From Paenibacillus ihuae (GTDB taxonomy: Bacteria; Bacillota; Bacilli; Paenibacillales; Paenibacillaceae), in NCBI RefSeq assembly GCF_001368795.1, contig NZ_LN831198.1, positions 750,453-785,585 on the forward strand: DNA of 35,133 nt, written 5' to 3'. Within the stretch, counting starts at the first letter, position 1. The number at the start of each line of letters is the position of its first letter. The notes below the pieces were generated by a model. The model searched no databases, was not told the DNA's origin, and saw only the letters and a list, made by a program, of their open reading frames with translations. This document shows, one piece after another, positions 7,897 to 15,666 of the stretch. Made by a program: the position numbers and the translations under genes.

Positions 7897-9078
7897 ATGA
7901 CCAGTAAAACCGCCGAGCTGAGCGTAGAAGCGCTCCGCGATCAGTTAACCGGAATCCGCCGTCATCTGCACCGGCACCCGGAGTTGTCTAATGAGGAGTT
8001 CGAAACGACTAAGTATATCGCCTCTCTCCTGGAGCAGGCCGGGATCCGTATCGTGGATTACGGGCTGACAACCGGAGTGATCGCAGAGATTGGAAGCGGC
8101 AAGCCTGGTCCGGTCATCGCGCTGCGGGCCGATATCGATGCTTTGCCGATCCAGGAGGAAACCGGCGCAGAATATGCCTCGCTGGTTCCCGGCAAAATGC
8201 ATGCCTGCGGGCATGATTTTCATACGGCAGCGCTGATCGGCGCTGCTTATCAATTGAAGCAGCAGGAGGAGCGGCTTCCGGGTACGGTGCGCCTCTTGTT
8301 CCAGCCCGCTGAGGAGAAGGCGCAAGGCGCGCAGCGGATCATCAGCAGCGGAGCACTGCAAGAGGTGCGCGCGGTAATCGGGCTGCATAACAAGCCCGAC
8401 CTGCCGGTCGGAACGATCGGCATTACCGGCGGCCCGCTCATGGCAGCCGCGGACGGGTTCGTAGTTGAGATTCTGGGCGGCAGCTCACATGCAGCGGTTC
8501 CGGAAGCAGGAATCGATCCTATCGTAGCCGCTTCGCATATTGTGACTGCGCTGCAGTCCATCATCAGCCGCAATGTCAGCCCTCTTGAGAGCGCGGTGGT
8601 GAGTGTAACGCAGATCCACAGCGGCAATTCATGGAATATCATTCCGGACAAAGCGGTGCTGGAAGGCACGATCCGCACGTTCGATGAAGCCGTGCGCGTT
8701 AAGGTGCTGGAGCGCTTCGAGCAGGTAGCGGCTGGAGTAGCCGCCGCCTTGGGAGCATCCGCAACGGTCCGCTGGATCGGCGGACCGCCGCCGGTAATTA
8801 ACGACGAGGCCCTTGCAGCGCTTGGGATTGAGTCGGCCGAAGCACTCGGCTACCGGGCGGTGAAGCCGGTACCCTCTCCGGCGGGTGAGGACTTTGCCTT
8901 CTACCAGCGCGTAGTGCCGGGGCTGTTCGTCTTCGCCGGCACGGACGGAAGCCGGGAATGGCATCATCCGGCCTTCGATCTGGATGAACGGGCATTGCCG
9001 GTGGCCGCCCGCTTCCTCGCGGATATCGCTGTGCGTTCCTTGGAGTACTACGCTTCCGGGGGAGGTGCGGAATCATAG
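7897..9078 (+). CDS. M20 amidohydrolase / N-acyl amino acid deacylase (YtnL/SndA-like), copy 1
   Basis: A 393-residue M20D metallopeptidase of the hippurate hydrolase/IAA-amino acid hydrolase type. Metal-binding motifs are LRADIDALP, HACGHD at residues 102-107, QPAEEKAQGA and a C-terminal PSPAGEDFAFYQ; all the di-metal site residues are present. The start follows GAAGGGAG with good spacing. In the inferred pathway it removes the acetyl group from N-acetylcysteine (or the N-acetyl-S-alkyl form) to release the amino acid. A second M20 gene of the same group lies at 12501. The two are diverged within the window and are not a recent duplication. Its stop TAG at 9076-9078 overlaps the putative non-AUG start of the next gene. 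Confidence 0.88.
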   Translation: MTSKTAELSVEALRDQLTGIRRHLHRHPELSNEEFETTKYIASLLEQAGIRIVDYGLTTGVIAEIGSGKPGPVIALRADIDALPIQEETGAEYASLVPGKMHACGHDFHTAALIGAAYQLKQQEERLPGTVRLLFQPAEEKAQGAQRIISSGALQEVRAVIGLHNKPDLPVGTIGITGGPLMAAADGFVVEILGGSSHAAVPEAGIDPIVAASHIVTALQSIISRNVSPLESAVVSVTQIHSGNSWNIIPDKAVLEGTIRTFDEAVRVKVLERFEQVAAGVAAALGASATVRWIGGPPPVINDEALAALGIESAEALGYRAVKPVPSPAGEDFAFYQRVVPGLFVFAGTDGSREWHHPAFDLDERALPVAARFLADIAVRSLEYYASGGGAES

Positions 9079-10253
9079 CTGAGCCTTCAAATTATGACGT
9101 CATTATCGTTGGTGCAGGCTCAATGGGGATGAGTGCCGGGTATGAGCTGGCCCGGCGGGGGGTTAAGACGCTGCTCATCGATGCCTTTGATCCGCCGCAT
9201 ACAGAAGGAAGTCATCACGGCGATACCCGGCTGATCCGCCATGCGTATAGCGGAGATCCCGCCTATATTGATCTGGCGCTGCGTGCAGATGTGTTATGGC
9301 AGGAAGCCGAGCAGCTAAGCGGAACAGAGCTGCTGGTACGTTCGGGCGTGCTCAATCTCGCGGACAGTGCCGTCTATTCCTTCGCTGGCCGTCTAGCGGA
9401 AGCAGAAAAGCGGAAAGTGCGGGTAGAGCACCTGGACGCCGGAGAAATCCGGCGGCGCTGGCCGGCACTGAACATTCCGGAATCATTCGCAGCGATGTAT
9501 GAGCCGGATGCCGGATATTTGTACAGTGAACGGTGTATTGCAACGTACCGCCAGCTTGCTCTTGCACATGGCGCGGAGCTGCTGACGAATACCCCGGTAG
9601 AGAACATCACCGCCCGCGAAGGCAGTGTGACTGTTCATACAGCTAAAGGCGACTATCACGGAGCGGCGGCCATTCTTAGCGCCGGAGCCTGGTTCAGCGC
9701 GTTGGCGCCTTTTGTGCAGCTGCCGATTAAGGCGGTCCGCAAGGTCGTCGGCTGGTTTGACAGCGACCCTGCTTTTGCAGCCGGGAATTTCCCCGGGTTC
9801 ACGCTCGGAACCGAGGAAGGCGGGTATTACGGCTTTCCCGGCATTGGCGGAGCGGGCCTGAAGATCGGCCGGCATGATACGGGCCGGGAATGGTCGCCGG
9901 GTGAACCGCTGGCGCCGTTCGGCAGTGAAGCCGCCGACGAGGGAGACCTCCGCCGGGTGCTGGAGGCTTACATGCCGGGTGCAGCCGGGCGGCTGCTAAA
10001 AGGCTCTGTATGCAAATATGAGCATACGCCGGACGAAGATTTCATCATTGACCGGCATCCGCTCCACTCTAACGTACTGTTGGCCGGAGGATTCTCGGGG
10101 CATGGCTTTAAATTTTCCAGTGTCGTAGGAGAAATACTGGCGGACCTCACGATCAGCGGGGCAACAAGCCATAATATCCGGCCCTTTTCGTTATCGCGCT
10201 TCACGCCGCCTGGTCATCCGCAGGCAGGTCTTATATTGGAGGGGATGAAATGA
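9075..10253 (+). CDS. Sarcosine oxidase-type FAD amine oxidase (MSOX/SolA family), non-AUG start
   Basis: A protein of about 392 residues of the monomeric sarcosine oxidase family. The FAD-binding GAGSMG motif (about residues 13-18) is encoded upstream of the first ATG (9123), so starting there would destroy the Rossmann fold. No ATG, GTG or TTG lies in frame between the motif and the strong ribosome binding site GGGGGAGG (about 9058-9065). The best-placed codon is ATA at 9075 (ATC at 9072 is next). Other family hallmarks are GSHHGDTRLIRHAYSG, the covalent-flavin cysteine at about residue 313 in SVCKYEHTPDEDFIID, and GFSGHGFKFS. The enzyme would oxidise an N-methyl or cyclic secondary amino acid, giving H2O2. 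This function is not part of the known B. subtilis cysteine salvage operon. It overlaps the DinB gene by 4 bp (ATGA). Confidence 0.82.
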   Translation: MAEPSNYDVIIVGAGSMGMSAGYELARRGVKTLLIDAFDPPHTEGSHHGDTRLIRHAYSGDPAYIDLALRADVLWQEAEQLSGTELLVRSGVLNLADSAVYSFAGRLAEAEKRKVRVEHLDAGEIRRRWPALNIPESFAAMYEPDAGYLYSERCIATYRQLALAHGAELLTNTPVENITAREGSVTVHTAKGDYHGAAAILSAGAWFSALAPFVQLPIKAVRKVVGWFDSDPAFAAGNFPGFTLGTEEGGYYGFPGIGGAGLKIGRHDTGREWSPGEPLAPFGSEAADEGDLRRVLEAYMPGAAGRLLKGSVCKYEHTPDEDFIIDRHPLHSNVLLAGGFSGHGFKFSSVVGEILADLTISGATSHNIRPFSLSRFTPPGHPQAGLILEGMK

Positions 10254-10729
10254 GCAGTGCTCAAATCAGTGAGTATCTAAATACACATCAGCAATTAGTA
10301 CAAGCGACAGACGGGTTAACGGAGGAACAGCTGAAATGGAAGGCGGAACCGGCCAGCTGGAGTATTACCGAGGTGCTGGCTCATCTGGCTGATCACAGCA
10401 TTGTAGTTTCGTTCCGCATCCGTGACATCCTTGCAGGTACCACAGCGCAGCTGCCGGCCTTTAACCAGGATGCCTGGATCAGCGGACAGTATGCCAATCA
10501 CGGAAATGCCGCCGACAGTCTGGAGCTGTTCCGCAGCCTGTTGCATTATAACAGCCAGCTGCTGGGCCGGCTGAGTGCAGAGGATTGGGAGAAAAGCGGA
10601 ATCAACTTCAAAGGCGACACCGTGAAAATAACCGACATCGTCCGCAGCTTCACTGCACATGTACAGACACATCTTGCCCAGATTGCGCGAATTAAGCAGG
10701 GTGCAGCAACTGCTGCGATTATTCAGTAA
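10250..10729 (+). CDS. DinB-fold protein, possible thiol-dependent transferase
   Basis: A 159-residue four-helix protein of the DinB/YfiT superfamily. The three histidines typical of the metal site are present: H49 and the HxxxH pair H137/H141. The start overlaps the upstream oxidase stop as ATGA. Family members include bacillithiol S-transferases and glutathione/mycothiol-dependent enzymes, though many are uncharacterised and some are damage-inducible. Its tight coupling to a cysteine salvage operon makes a thiol-handling role plausible, for example moving an alkyl group to bacillithiol or detoxifying a released aldehyde. That is an inference from context only. It ends the first module; no terminator is evident right after it. 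Confidence 0.8.
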   Translation: MSSAQISEYLNTHQQLVQATDGLTEEQLKWKAEPASWSITEVLAHLADHSIVVSFRIRDILAGTTAQLPAFNQDAWISGQYANHGNAADSLELFRSLLHYNSQLLGRLSAEDWEKSGINFKGDTVKITDIVRSFTAHVQTHLAQIARIKQGAATAAIIQ

Positions 10730-10796
10730 GAAATTGAACTTTGTTAAACATCCCTTTGGAACGGGAACACTGGAAGGCTTGATAAAAGCTTAGTTG

Positions 10797-10985
10797 ATTT
10801 TCTCCACTTAATTCCATCACTTATCAACCTATATGATGATTAGTTGGAAAAACTCTATCTATTTCGGATCAAACTAACCTCCGGAGGTAAATTCACTACA
10901 TTTAAGTGGAGTTTTTCCTGCTAGCCTTCTGATCCCCCTGTTGGTTAGAGAAATAGATGGAGAAATTCCACTTCATAGGATCAGC
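10797..10985. repeat. Structured intergenic repeat-like element with crossing inverted repeats
   Basis: No gene lies between 10730 and 11166. This part contains CTCCACTTAA (10802-10811) with its perfect complement at 10902-10911, and ATCTATTTC (10857-10865) with its complement at 10950-10958. It also has CTAACC (10874-10879) paired with GGTTAG (10943-10948), plus a perfect palindrome CCTCCGGAGG at 10878-10887. The first pair crosses the others, a pseudoknot-like topology if transcribed. A further TCCACTT copy occurs at 10968. The pattern resembles dispersed intergenic repeats of Paenibacillus genomes, which is recollection rather than a search result. Confidence 0.55.
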
Positions 10986-11025
10986 ACTATCTAATACCGG
11001 TTCACACAACCTCTTAAATTGCCGG

Positions 11026-11149
11026 TAGGTGTATGCTTCCGAAGCGAGTTTTGCGAAGTAGATCAGTGAAGCGGATGCTATCAAAACTAGGTGTATGCTT
11101 TCGAAGCAAGTTTTGCGAAGAAGATCAGTGAAGAGGATGCAATCAAAAC
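11026..11149. repeat. 62-bp direct tandem repeat, two copies
   Basis: Copy 1 is 11026-11087 and copy 2 is 11088-11149. The copies are exactly adjacent and differ at five positions (57 of 62 identical). Each begins TAGGTGTATGCTT and ends ATCAAAAC. Copy 2 ends just before the AAGGAGG ribosome binding site of the monooxygenase gene at 11167, so the repeats occupy its leader. Read on the minus strand each unit encodes a similar peptide (IASxSLIxFAKLAS), but I see no ribosome binding site for it. Confidence 0.85.
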
Positions 11150-11166
11150 TTTAAGGAGGAACGAAC

Positions 11167-12504
11167 ATGACCAAACCAAAACAACTGAAGCTGGGCGCAC
11201 TGCTGCACGGGGTAGGAGGCAGCACGTCAATGTGGCGCCATCCGGACGCCAAGCCTGATGCCAGTGTGAACTTCGAATTATATAAACAATGGGTGCAGAA
11301 GGCAGAGGAGGGCAAGCTGGATCTGATCTTCATCGCGGACGGCTTGTATATTAACGAAAAGTCCATTCCGCATTTCCTGAACCGGTTTGAGCCGCTGACG
11401 ATTCTCAGCGCACTTGCTGCTGTCAGTACTAACATCGGTCTGGTCGGCACCTTGTCTACCTCCTACAGTGAACCCTTTACGGTTGCGCGCCAGTTCGGCT
11501 CTCTCGATGTTATCAGCGGCGGCCGGGCCGGCTGGAATGTGGTTACTTCCCCGCTGGAAGGCTCCGCTTCGAATTACAGCAAAAAAGAGCATCCGGACCA
11601 TAGCAAACGCTACCGCATTGCAGAGGAGTATTTGCAGGTGGTGCGCGGTTTGTGGGATTCCTGGGAGGATGATGCATTTGTCCGCGACAAGGAGTCAGGC
11701 GTTTTTTTTGATCCGCAAAAAATGCATACGCTGAACCATGAAGGGGAGTTCTTCTCTGTGAAGGGACCGCTCAATATTGCCCGTTCGAAGCAGGGGCAGC
11801 CGGTCGTGTTCCAGGCAGGTTCTTCGGAGGTCGGCAAAAACTACGCTTCGAAGGAAGCGGACGCTATCTTCACTGGACATGAAACGCTAGAGGATGCGCA
11901 GGCTTTCTATCGTGATGTGAAGTCGCGGATCGCCTCGTTTGGCCGGAACCCGGATGAGGTGCTGATCTTCCCGGGAATTGCCCCAATTATCGGCGACACG
12001 CCGGAGGAGGCGGAGCGCAAATACCAGGAGGTTGCCGGACTCGTAACGATCGAGAACGCACTGAATTATCTGGGCAGATTCTTCGAGCATCATGATTTCT
12101 CGCAGTATCCGCTGGATGAGCCGTTCCCTGATGTTGGCGAGCTGGGACGTAACAGCTTCCAGAGCGGCACGGATAAGATCAAAAAGGATGCGAAGGAGCG
12201 CGGCTTAACGCTGCGGCAGGTTGCTATTCAATCCGCTACTCCGCGCAGCAGCTTCATCGGGACACCGGAGCAGGTAGCCGATCAGGTCCAGCTGTGGTTT
12301 GAATCGGGCGGGGCAGACGGATTCATGATCGCGGCGGCTGTACCGAACGGCCTGGAGGAATTTGTGGACCGGGTAGTGCCGATTCTGCAGGAGCGGGGTT
12401 TGTTCCGTACGGAATACGAAAGCGGGACCCTGCGCGGTAACCTTGGCATTCCGGTGCCGGAGAACCGGTACGCTAAGGCTTCCCAGCCGGCAGGACAGAT
12501 TTGA
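11167..12504 (+). CDS. NtaA/SnaA/DszA-family FMN-dependent monooxygenase, YtnJ/CmoJ-like
   Basis: A 445-residue flavin monooxygenase. Family hallmarks are [17 protein letters not shown] at the N-terminus, FIADGLYI, the [10 protein letters not shown] segment and [12 protein letters not shown]. The length matches NtaA/DszA/YtnJ enzymes. The start follows TAAGGAGG with 8-bp spacing. These enzymes use reduced FMN supplied by a separate reductase. The B. subtilis homologues YtnJ (CmoJ) and YxeK oxidatively remove S-alkyl or S-succinyl groups from N-acetylated cysteine derivatives. It is paired with an M20 deacylase whose start overlaps its stop, so monooxygenase and deacylase form a second module of the salvage cluster. 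Which S-substituent it accepts cannot be read from sequence. Confidence 0.88.
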   Translation: MTKPKQLKLGALLHGVGGSTSMWRHPDAKPDASVNFELYKQWVQKAEEGKLDLIFIADGLYINEKSIPHFLNRFEPLTILSALAAVSTNIGLVGTLSTSYSEPFTVARQFGSLDVISGGRAGWNVVTSPLEGSASNYSKKEHPDHSKRYRIAEEYLQVVRGLWDSWEDDAFVRDKESGVFFDPQKMHTLNHEGEFFSVKGPLNIARSKQGQPVVFQAGSSEVGKNYASKEADAIFTGHETLEDAQAFYRDVKSRIASFGRNPDEVLIFPGIAPIIGDTPEEAERKYQEVAGLVTIENALNYLGRFFEHHDFSQYPLDEPFPDVGELGRNSFQSGTDKIKKDAKERGLTLRQVAIQSATPRSSFIGTPEQVADQVQLWFESGGADGFMIAAAVPNGLEEFVDRVVPILQERGLFRTEYESGTLRGNLGIPVPENRYAKASQPAGQI

Positions 12505-13748
12505 CCACTGATGGAAAAATTGCGGTGAGCCGGAACCCGGGTATCGCGGAAATACAGGATTATACCGGTCAGCTGGCGGAAGAAATCATCTCGATCCGCC
12601 GTGATTTGCACACCCATCCAGAGCTGCTGTATGATGTTGCCCGCACTTCAGGTAAGGTAGCCGGCCTATTGGAAGAATGGGGGATTTCGGTGCGGCGGAA
12701 TGTTGGCAGGCATTTTGGAATGGGTGTCACCGGCTCGCTGCAGGGGCTTGCGGGCAGCGGTCCGGTCATTCTGCTGCGGGCCGATATGGATGCTCTGCCG
12801 ATTGGGGAACAAAATGAGCTGCCATACAAGTCGGTGAAGCCAGGAGTCATGCATGCCTGCGGCCATGATGCCCATACCGCGATGCTGCTGGGGGCGGCCA
12901 AAGCTTTGGCAGCGTTCAGGGAACAGCTGGCAGGTACGGTCCTGTTCGTCTTTCAGCCGGCGGAAGAAGGTGCGGCCCGGAGTCCGACAGACGGAAGGCT
13001 GCTCTCCGGGGGACGCGATATGATCGAGGATGGAATTCTGGAAGGCGTAGACTATGCCTATGCGCTGCATGTCATGCCTGAGCTACCGGCAGGACAACTG
13101 GGCGTTCATCCGCATTATGCCATGGCGGCCTCCAGTCATTTCAAGGTGGAATTTCAGGGGACAGCCGGACACCACAGCGCCCCGCACAAAGCAGTGGATG
13201 CTATCCAGATGGCGGCACAGTTCATAGCCGGCATCAACGGACTGATGGCGAATCAGACAGATTCGCAGGAGGCAGCAGTGCTGGCTTTCGGCACTGTGAA
13301 TGCGGGTACAGCCGTGAACGTTATCGCTGAGCGCAGTGAACTGACTGGAACGTTCAGAGCCTTCTCGAAGACAACAGTAACTGCGATTACAGAGGGACTA
13401 AGACGGTATGCTTCGGCGACTGCGGAAGCATACGGCGGAAAATACCGGATGGAGCTGCGCGAGGGAATTACAGTGGTCAACGACGGGGAAGCCGTGCAGC
13501 GGATGCTTCGCGCAGCCCGTGAGGTGCTGGGGGAAGATCAGGCAGTATTGCTGGATCAGCCCAGTCTTGCCGGTGAAGACTTCGGCTGGTATCTTGACCG
13601 TGTTCCCGGTGCATTTGCCTTCATCGGCTGCGGAAATGTTGAGAAGGGAATTACTCATGCAATCCATCAGCCGCAGTTTACTATTGATGAAGATATGCTG
13701 GTCCACGGCGTGAGGATATGGATCAGACTTGTAATGCAGCATAAATGA
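12501..13748 (+). CDS. M20 amidohydrolase / N-acyl amino acid deacylase (YxeP/YtnL-like), copy 2
   Basis: A 415-residue M20D enzyme with intact motifs [16 protein letters not shown] at residues 118-123, FQPAEEGAA and [10 protein letters not shown]. The start is TTG at 12501, overlapping the monooxygenase stop as TTGA. The ribosome binding site is weak (AGGAC), so translation probably depends on coupling. A GTG at 12525 is a possible alternative start. Compared with copy 1 it has an insertion around [11 protein letters not shown] before the dimerisation domain. It is the last gene of the cluster and is followed by a strong terminator. The probable role is deacetylation of the product of the adjacent monooxygenase to cysteine. 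Aminoacyl or hippurate-type hydrolysis is the broader family function. Confidence 0.87.
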   Translation: MTTDGKIAVSRNPGIAEIQDYTGQLAEEIISIRRDLHTHPELLYDVARTSGKVAGLLEEWGISVRRNVGRHFGMGVTGSLQGLAGSGPVILLRADMDALPIGEQNELPYKSVKPGVMHACGHDAHTAMLLGAAKALAAFREQLAGTVLFVFQPAEEGAARSPTDGRLLSGGRDMIEDGILEGVDYAYALHVMPELPAGQLGVHPHYAMAASSHFKVEFQGTAGHHSAPHKAVDAIQMAAQFIAGINGLMANQTDSQEAAVLAFGTVNAGTAVNVIAERSELTGTFRAFSKTTVTAITEGLRRYASATAEAYGGKYRMELREGITVVNDGEAVQRMLRAAREVLGEDQAVLLDQPSLAGEDFGWYLDRVPGAFAFIGCGNVEKGITHAIHQPQFTIDEDMLVHGVRIWIRLVMQHK

Positions 13749-13770
13749 ACGAGTTGCGTCCAATATTTAA

Positions 13771-13816
13771 GGGATATCTAATGAGCCGGGAGGCTCCTGG
13801 GATATCCCATTTTGTT
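13771..13816 (+). terminator. Two-tier hairpin terminator ending the sulfur salvage cluster
   Basis: The outer stem GGGATATC (13771-13778) pairs perfectly with GATATCCC (13801-13808). An inner stem GAGCC/GGCTC (13783-13787 with 13792-13796) closes a GGGA loop. ATTTTGTT follows. It lies 22 bp after the stop of the second amidohydrolase. Confidence 0.85.
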
Positions 13817-14028
13817 ATATAAGCGGGACCCGTGCAGAAGCTGCCGGAAGCGCCGTTAAAACCATTTAAAGTTAAGGCAGGTGCCGGTCCGTTGATCGTT
13901 GGGCTCCCAGTGCCGTCAGTAAGTAATGTGTCGTCAGCACACCTAACACTGAAGGAACAGCCTTTAATCGTATCCTTACCGACTTGGGGCCTCATTTCCA
14001 CAATTTCTAAGTTCCGGTATACGCTGCG

Positions 14029-14162
14029 GATATAAGCGGAGAAATCCCATTGTGTCCGTCCTTCCAGTGCCATAGCGCAGATATAACCGGAGAAATCCCA
14101 TTGTGTCCGTCCTTCCAATGCGATAGCGCAGATATAAGCGGAATAATCCCATTGTTTCCGTA
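14029..14162. repeat. 51-bp tandem repeat, about 2.6 copies, in a gene-free region
   Basis: Copies lie at 14029-14079 and 14080-14130, with a diverging partial third from 14131 to about 14162. Copies 1 and 2 differ at only a few positions. The unit starts GATATAAGCGGAGAAATCCC and ends ATAGCGCA. The length is a multiple of three, so on the minus strand an open frame (13723-14208) reads a 17-residue repeat containing GRTQWDFS. No ribosome binding site or family supports translation. The whole stretch 13817-14300 has no convincing gene. Confidence 0.82.
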
Positions 14163-14210
14163 GCGAGCCGTCTATCGCAAAACGGAGCAGAGGTGAGCTA
14201 ACCCACACTG

Positions 14211-14295
14211 GTTAGACCCGCTGTTCTAATGGGGAAGACACCTATGAGCGCAGGTTTACCCGCTTACCCCACACGTAAAGAGTGGCTGGTCTAAC
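14211..14295. other. Nested inverted-repeat element, possible structured RNA or mobile remnant
   Basis: GTTAGACC (14211-14218) is perfectly complementary to GGTCTAAC (14288-14295). Inside this, TGGGG (14230-14234) pairs with CCCCA (14267-14271), and a small AGCG/CGCT-type hairpin lies between. The nested stems span 85 bp next to the 51-bp tandem repeats. No ORF with a ribosome binding site covers it. Function unknown. Confidence 0.45.
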
Positions 14296-14307
14296 TGTCG
14301 ACAACAC

Positions 14308-14346
14308 AGAGCAGCGATCCCCCTGATATCGGAGGATCGCTGCTCT
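14308..14346 (-). terminator. Long hairpin downstream of pspA, probable terminator
   Basis: A perfect 13-bp stem (14308-14320 with 14334-14346) encloses a 13-base loop that itself contains the palindrome GATATC. It begins 37 bp beyond the stop of the minus-strand pspA gene. The T-run on the minus side is poor (GTGTTGT), so termination efficiency is uncertain, although stem strength is high. Confidence 0.6.
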
Positions 14347-14383
14347 GATCTGTTTCATAGTATTCAATTTATAAACTGCTGCC

Positions 14384-15076
14384 TTACTTTACGCTGCCAT
14401 CTTCCGGCTTCTGCGTGCGCAGACGCGCCAGCTCGGCTTCCACAGCGTTTTGCAGTGCTGGATCAATGGCGGGAGCCTGGGCTGGCTGGCCTGCCTGTGC
14501 TTCCCATTCACTGATCTTGTCCTCCATCCGTTCGAAGCCGCGTGATGCGGTGCCGGCACTGATGATCGGTCCGTGTCCGGGAGCGCCAGAATATGCAGAA
14601 CGGTTCTGGGCAGCAGCCTGTTTGCTCAGCTCTGCCGCTTTGCGGGCGCGTTCCGCCAGCTCTGCCCGTTTCGCTTTCAGCCGTTCATGCTCAGCTTTGG
14701 CATTGTGCAGATTAACCTCAAGCGCCGCGAGGGTCTGAAGTGTTTCTTCGAGGATACCTTCTGTTTCCTGAATACTTTCCTGGTACCGCAGCTTAGCCAT
14801 TACTGCAGCTCTGGCTGCCGGTTCATTGCCTTCACTCATCGCTTTGACAGCAGCGGCTTCACTGTTCTCCGCTTGCGCCTGATATTCGGCTTTGCGGCGT
14901 TCCAGCACGCTTGCCGTTACTCTGAGCTCACGCTGCTTGCTTTCGGCAATTCCGATCTTGTCTTCCAGATCCCGCAGATATTGTCCGGTCAGCAGGACCG
15001 GGTCTTCCAGTTTGTTCAATCCTTCGTGAATTGCTGCTTTGGTAAGGGTGGTAATACGTTCGAATATGCTGCTCAT
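14384..15076 (-). CDS. pspA: PspA/IM30-family membrane stress protein
   Basis: A 230-residue PspA/IM30/LiaH-type protein. The N-terminus MSSIFERITTLTKAAIHEGL is the amphipathic membrane-contact helix. It is followed by a nearly continuous coiled coil rich in Glu, Ala, Lys and Arg. These ESCRT-III-like proteins assemble on the inner face of the cytoplasmic membrane and stabilise it under envelope stress. The start at 15076 was chosen because AAAGGAG lies 8 bp upstream of that ATG; longer starts to 15136 add a non-family tail. The C-terminal 40 residues (after a Gly/Pro-rich hinge) form a short extra helix. It lies 62 bp downstream of pspC, probably in one transcript. Confidence 0.9.
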   Translation of the reverse strand: MSSIFERITTLTKAAIHEGLNKLEDPVLLTGQYLRDLEDKIGIAESKQRELRVTASVLERRKAEYQAQAENSEAAAVKAMSEGNEPAARAAVMAKLRYQESIQETEGILEETLQTLAALEVNLHNAKAEHERLKAKRAELAERARKAAELSKQAAAQNRSAYSGAPGHGPIISAGTASRGFERMEDKISEWEAQAGQPAQAPAIDPALQNAVEAELARLRTQKPEDGSVK

Positions 15077-15138
15077 GTTCATTTCTCCTTTGAATTTGAA
15101 TTTGGGATTGATAAATCGAACCTTGACTTCATCCAAGA

Positions 15139-15360
15139 TTAATAATGATCGAAGCTATCGGTAAAACCTGAGAATGCTTCTTTAGGGACGATAATGCTGG
15201 CAACGATATAGATAAATACGACTGTACCGAAGCTGAAAATTGCAGCGGCTGCTACAAGCAGTCTGACGAGCGTGGTATCAAGATTGAAGTAACGGGCCAG
15301 CCCTCCGCATAAACCAGTAACCTTCTTGTCTGTCTCAGAACGAAATAACTTTTTCATCAT
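15139..15360 (-). CDS. pspC: PspC-domain membrane protein
   Basis: A 73-residue PspC-domain protein. It begins with a basic segment and the family motif GLCGGLARYFNLDTTLVRLL, followed by one hydrophobic segment ending in YIVASIIVPKE. This is the minimal PspC of Gram-positive bacteria, which partners with PspA at the membrane. The ribosome binding site GAGAGGA lies 7 bases from the first of two adjacent ATGs. The pspC-pspA order and spacing suggest co-transcription and an envelope-stress role. No LiaR- or sigma-ECF-type promoter could be recognised upstream. Confidence 0.9.
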   Translation of the reverse strand: MMKKLFRSETDKKVTGLCGGLARYFNLDTTLVRLLVAAAAIFSFGTVVFIYIVASIIVPKEAFSGFTDSFDHY

Positions 15361-15390
15361 TTTCTCTTCCTCTCTTGTAATGTCCGTTGT

Positions 15391-15537
15391 CTATGTGTTT
15401 ATTCTACGGCTATCTGCAATCTTGCAAAACGGCCTCGGGACTGTTTTTTGGTCCAGACCTAAGGCGGGGATGGTTCCCGCAATAAGACGGGGCAAGTCCA
15501 GGCCGAACCTGATGCGCTGCAGCACTCTTTTTAACAT
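15391..15537 (-). CDS. Possible small cationic protein (48 aa), uncertain
   Basis: A short minus-strand frame from ATG 15537 encodes 48 residues beginning MLKRVLQRIRFGLDLPRLIA. It is basic and amphipathic in its first half. The upstream AGGGTGG is only a weak ribosome binding site. It lies in the 306-bp stretch between pspC and the HD-domain gene that otherwise holds no gene. It could equally be chance coding, so I give it low confidence. Conservation of the peptide in related genomes would decide. Confidence 0.2.
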   Translation of the reverse strand: MLKRVLQRIRFGLDLPRLIAGTIPALGLDQKTVPRPFCKIADSRRINT

Positions 15538-15666
15538 AAGAAACCACCCTGTGTAATCCCCGCTTAACACTCCGGCCCTATACTTGTAGTAAGCTTCTCC
15601 CTCCAAACCTTTTAAGAGAAGGATTAACTTTCGGATAAAACTATGGACAATAAGGAGGACTGGCCT

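Noticed and set aside
10902..11084. Minus-strand frame of 60 residues across the repeat region
   Set aside because: It spans two different repeat elements, lacks a ribosome binding site and matches no known family.
13723..14208. Minus-strand frame of 161 residues with internal peptide repeats
   Set aside because: It overlaps the terminator and the end of the amidohydrolase gene and has no ribosome binding site. The repeats come from the 51-bp DNA repeats. I keep the repeat as a finding but not as a gene.
10730..14300. CRISPR array from the tandem repeats
   Set aside because: The repeats are directly adjacent with no unique spacers, have only two to three copies, and no cas genes are present.
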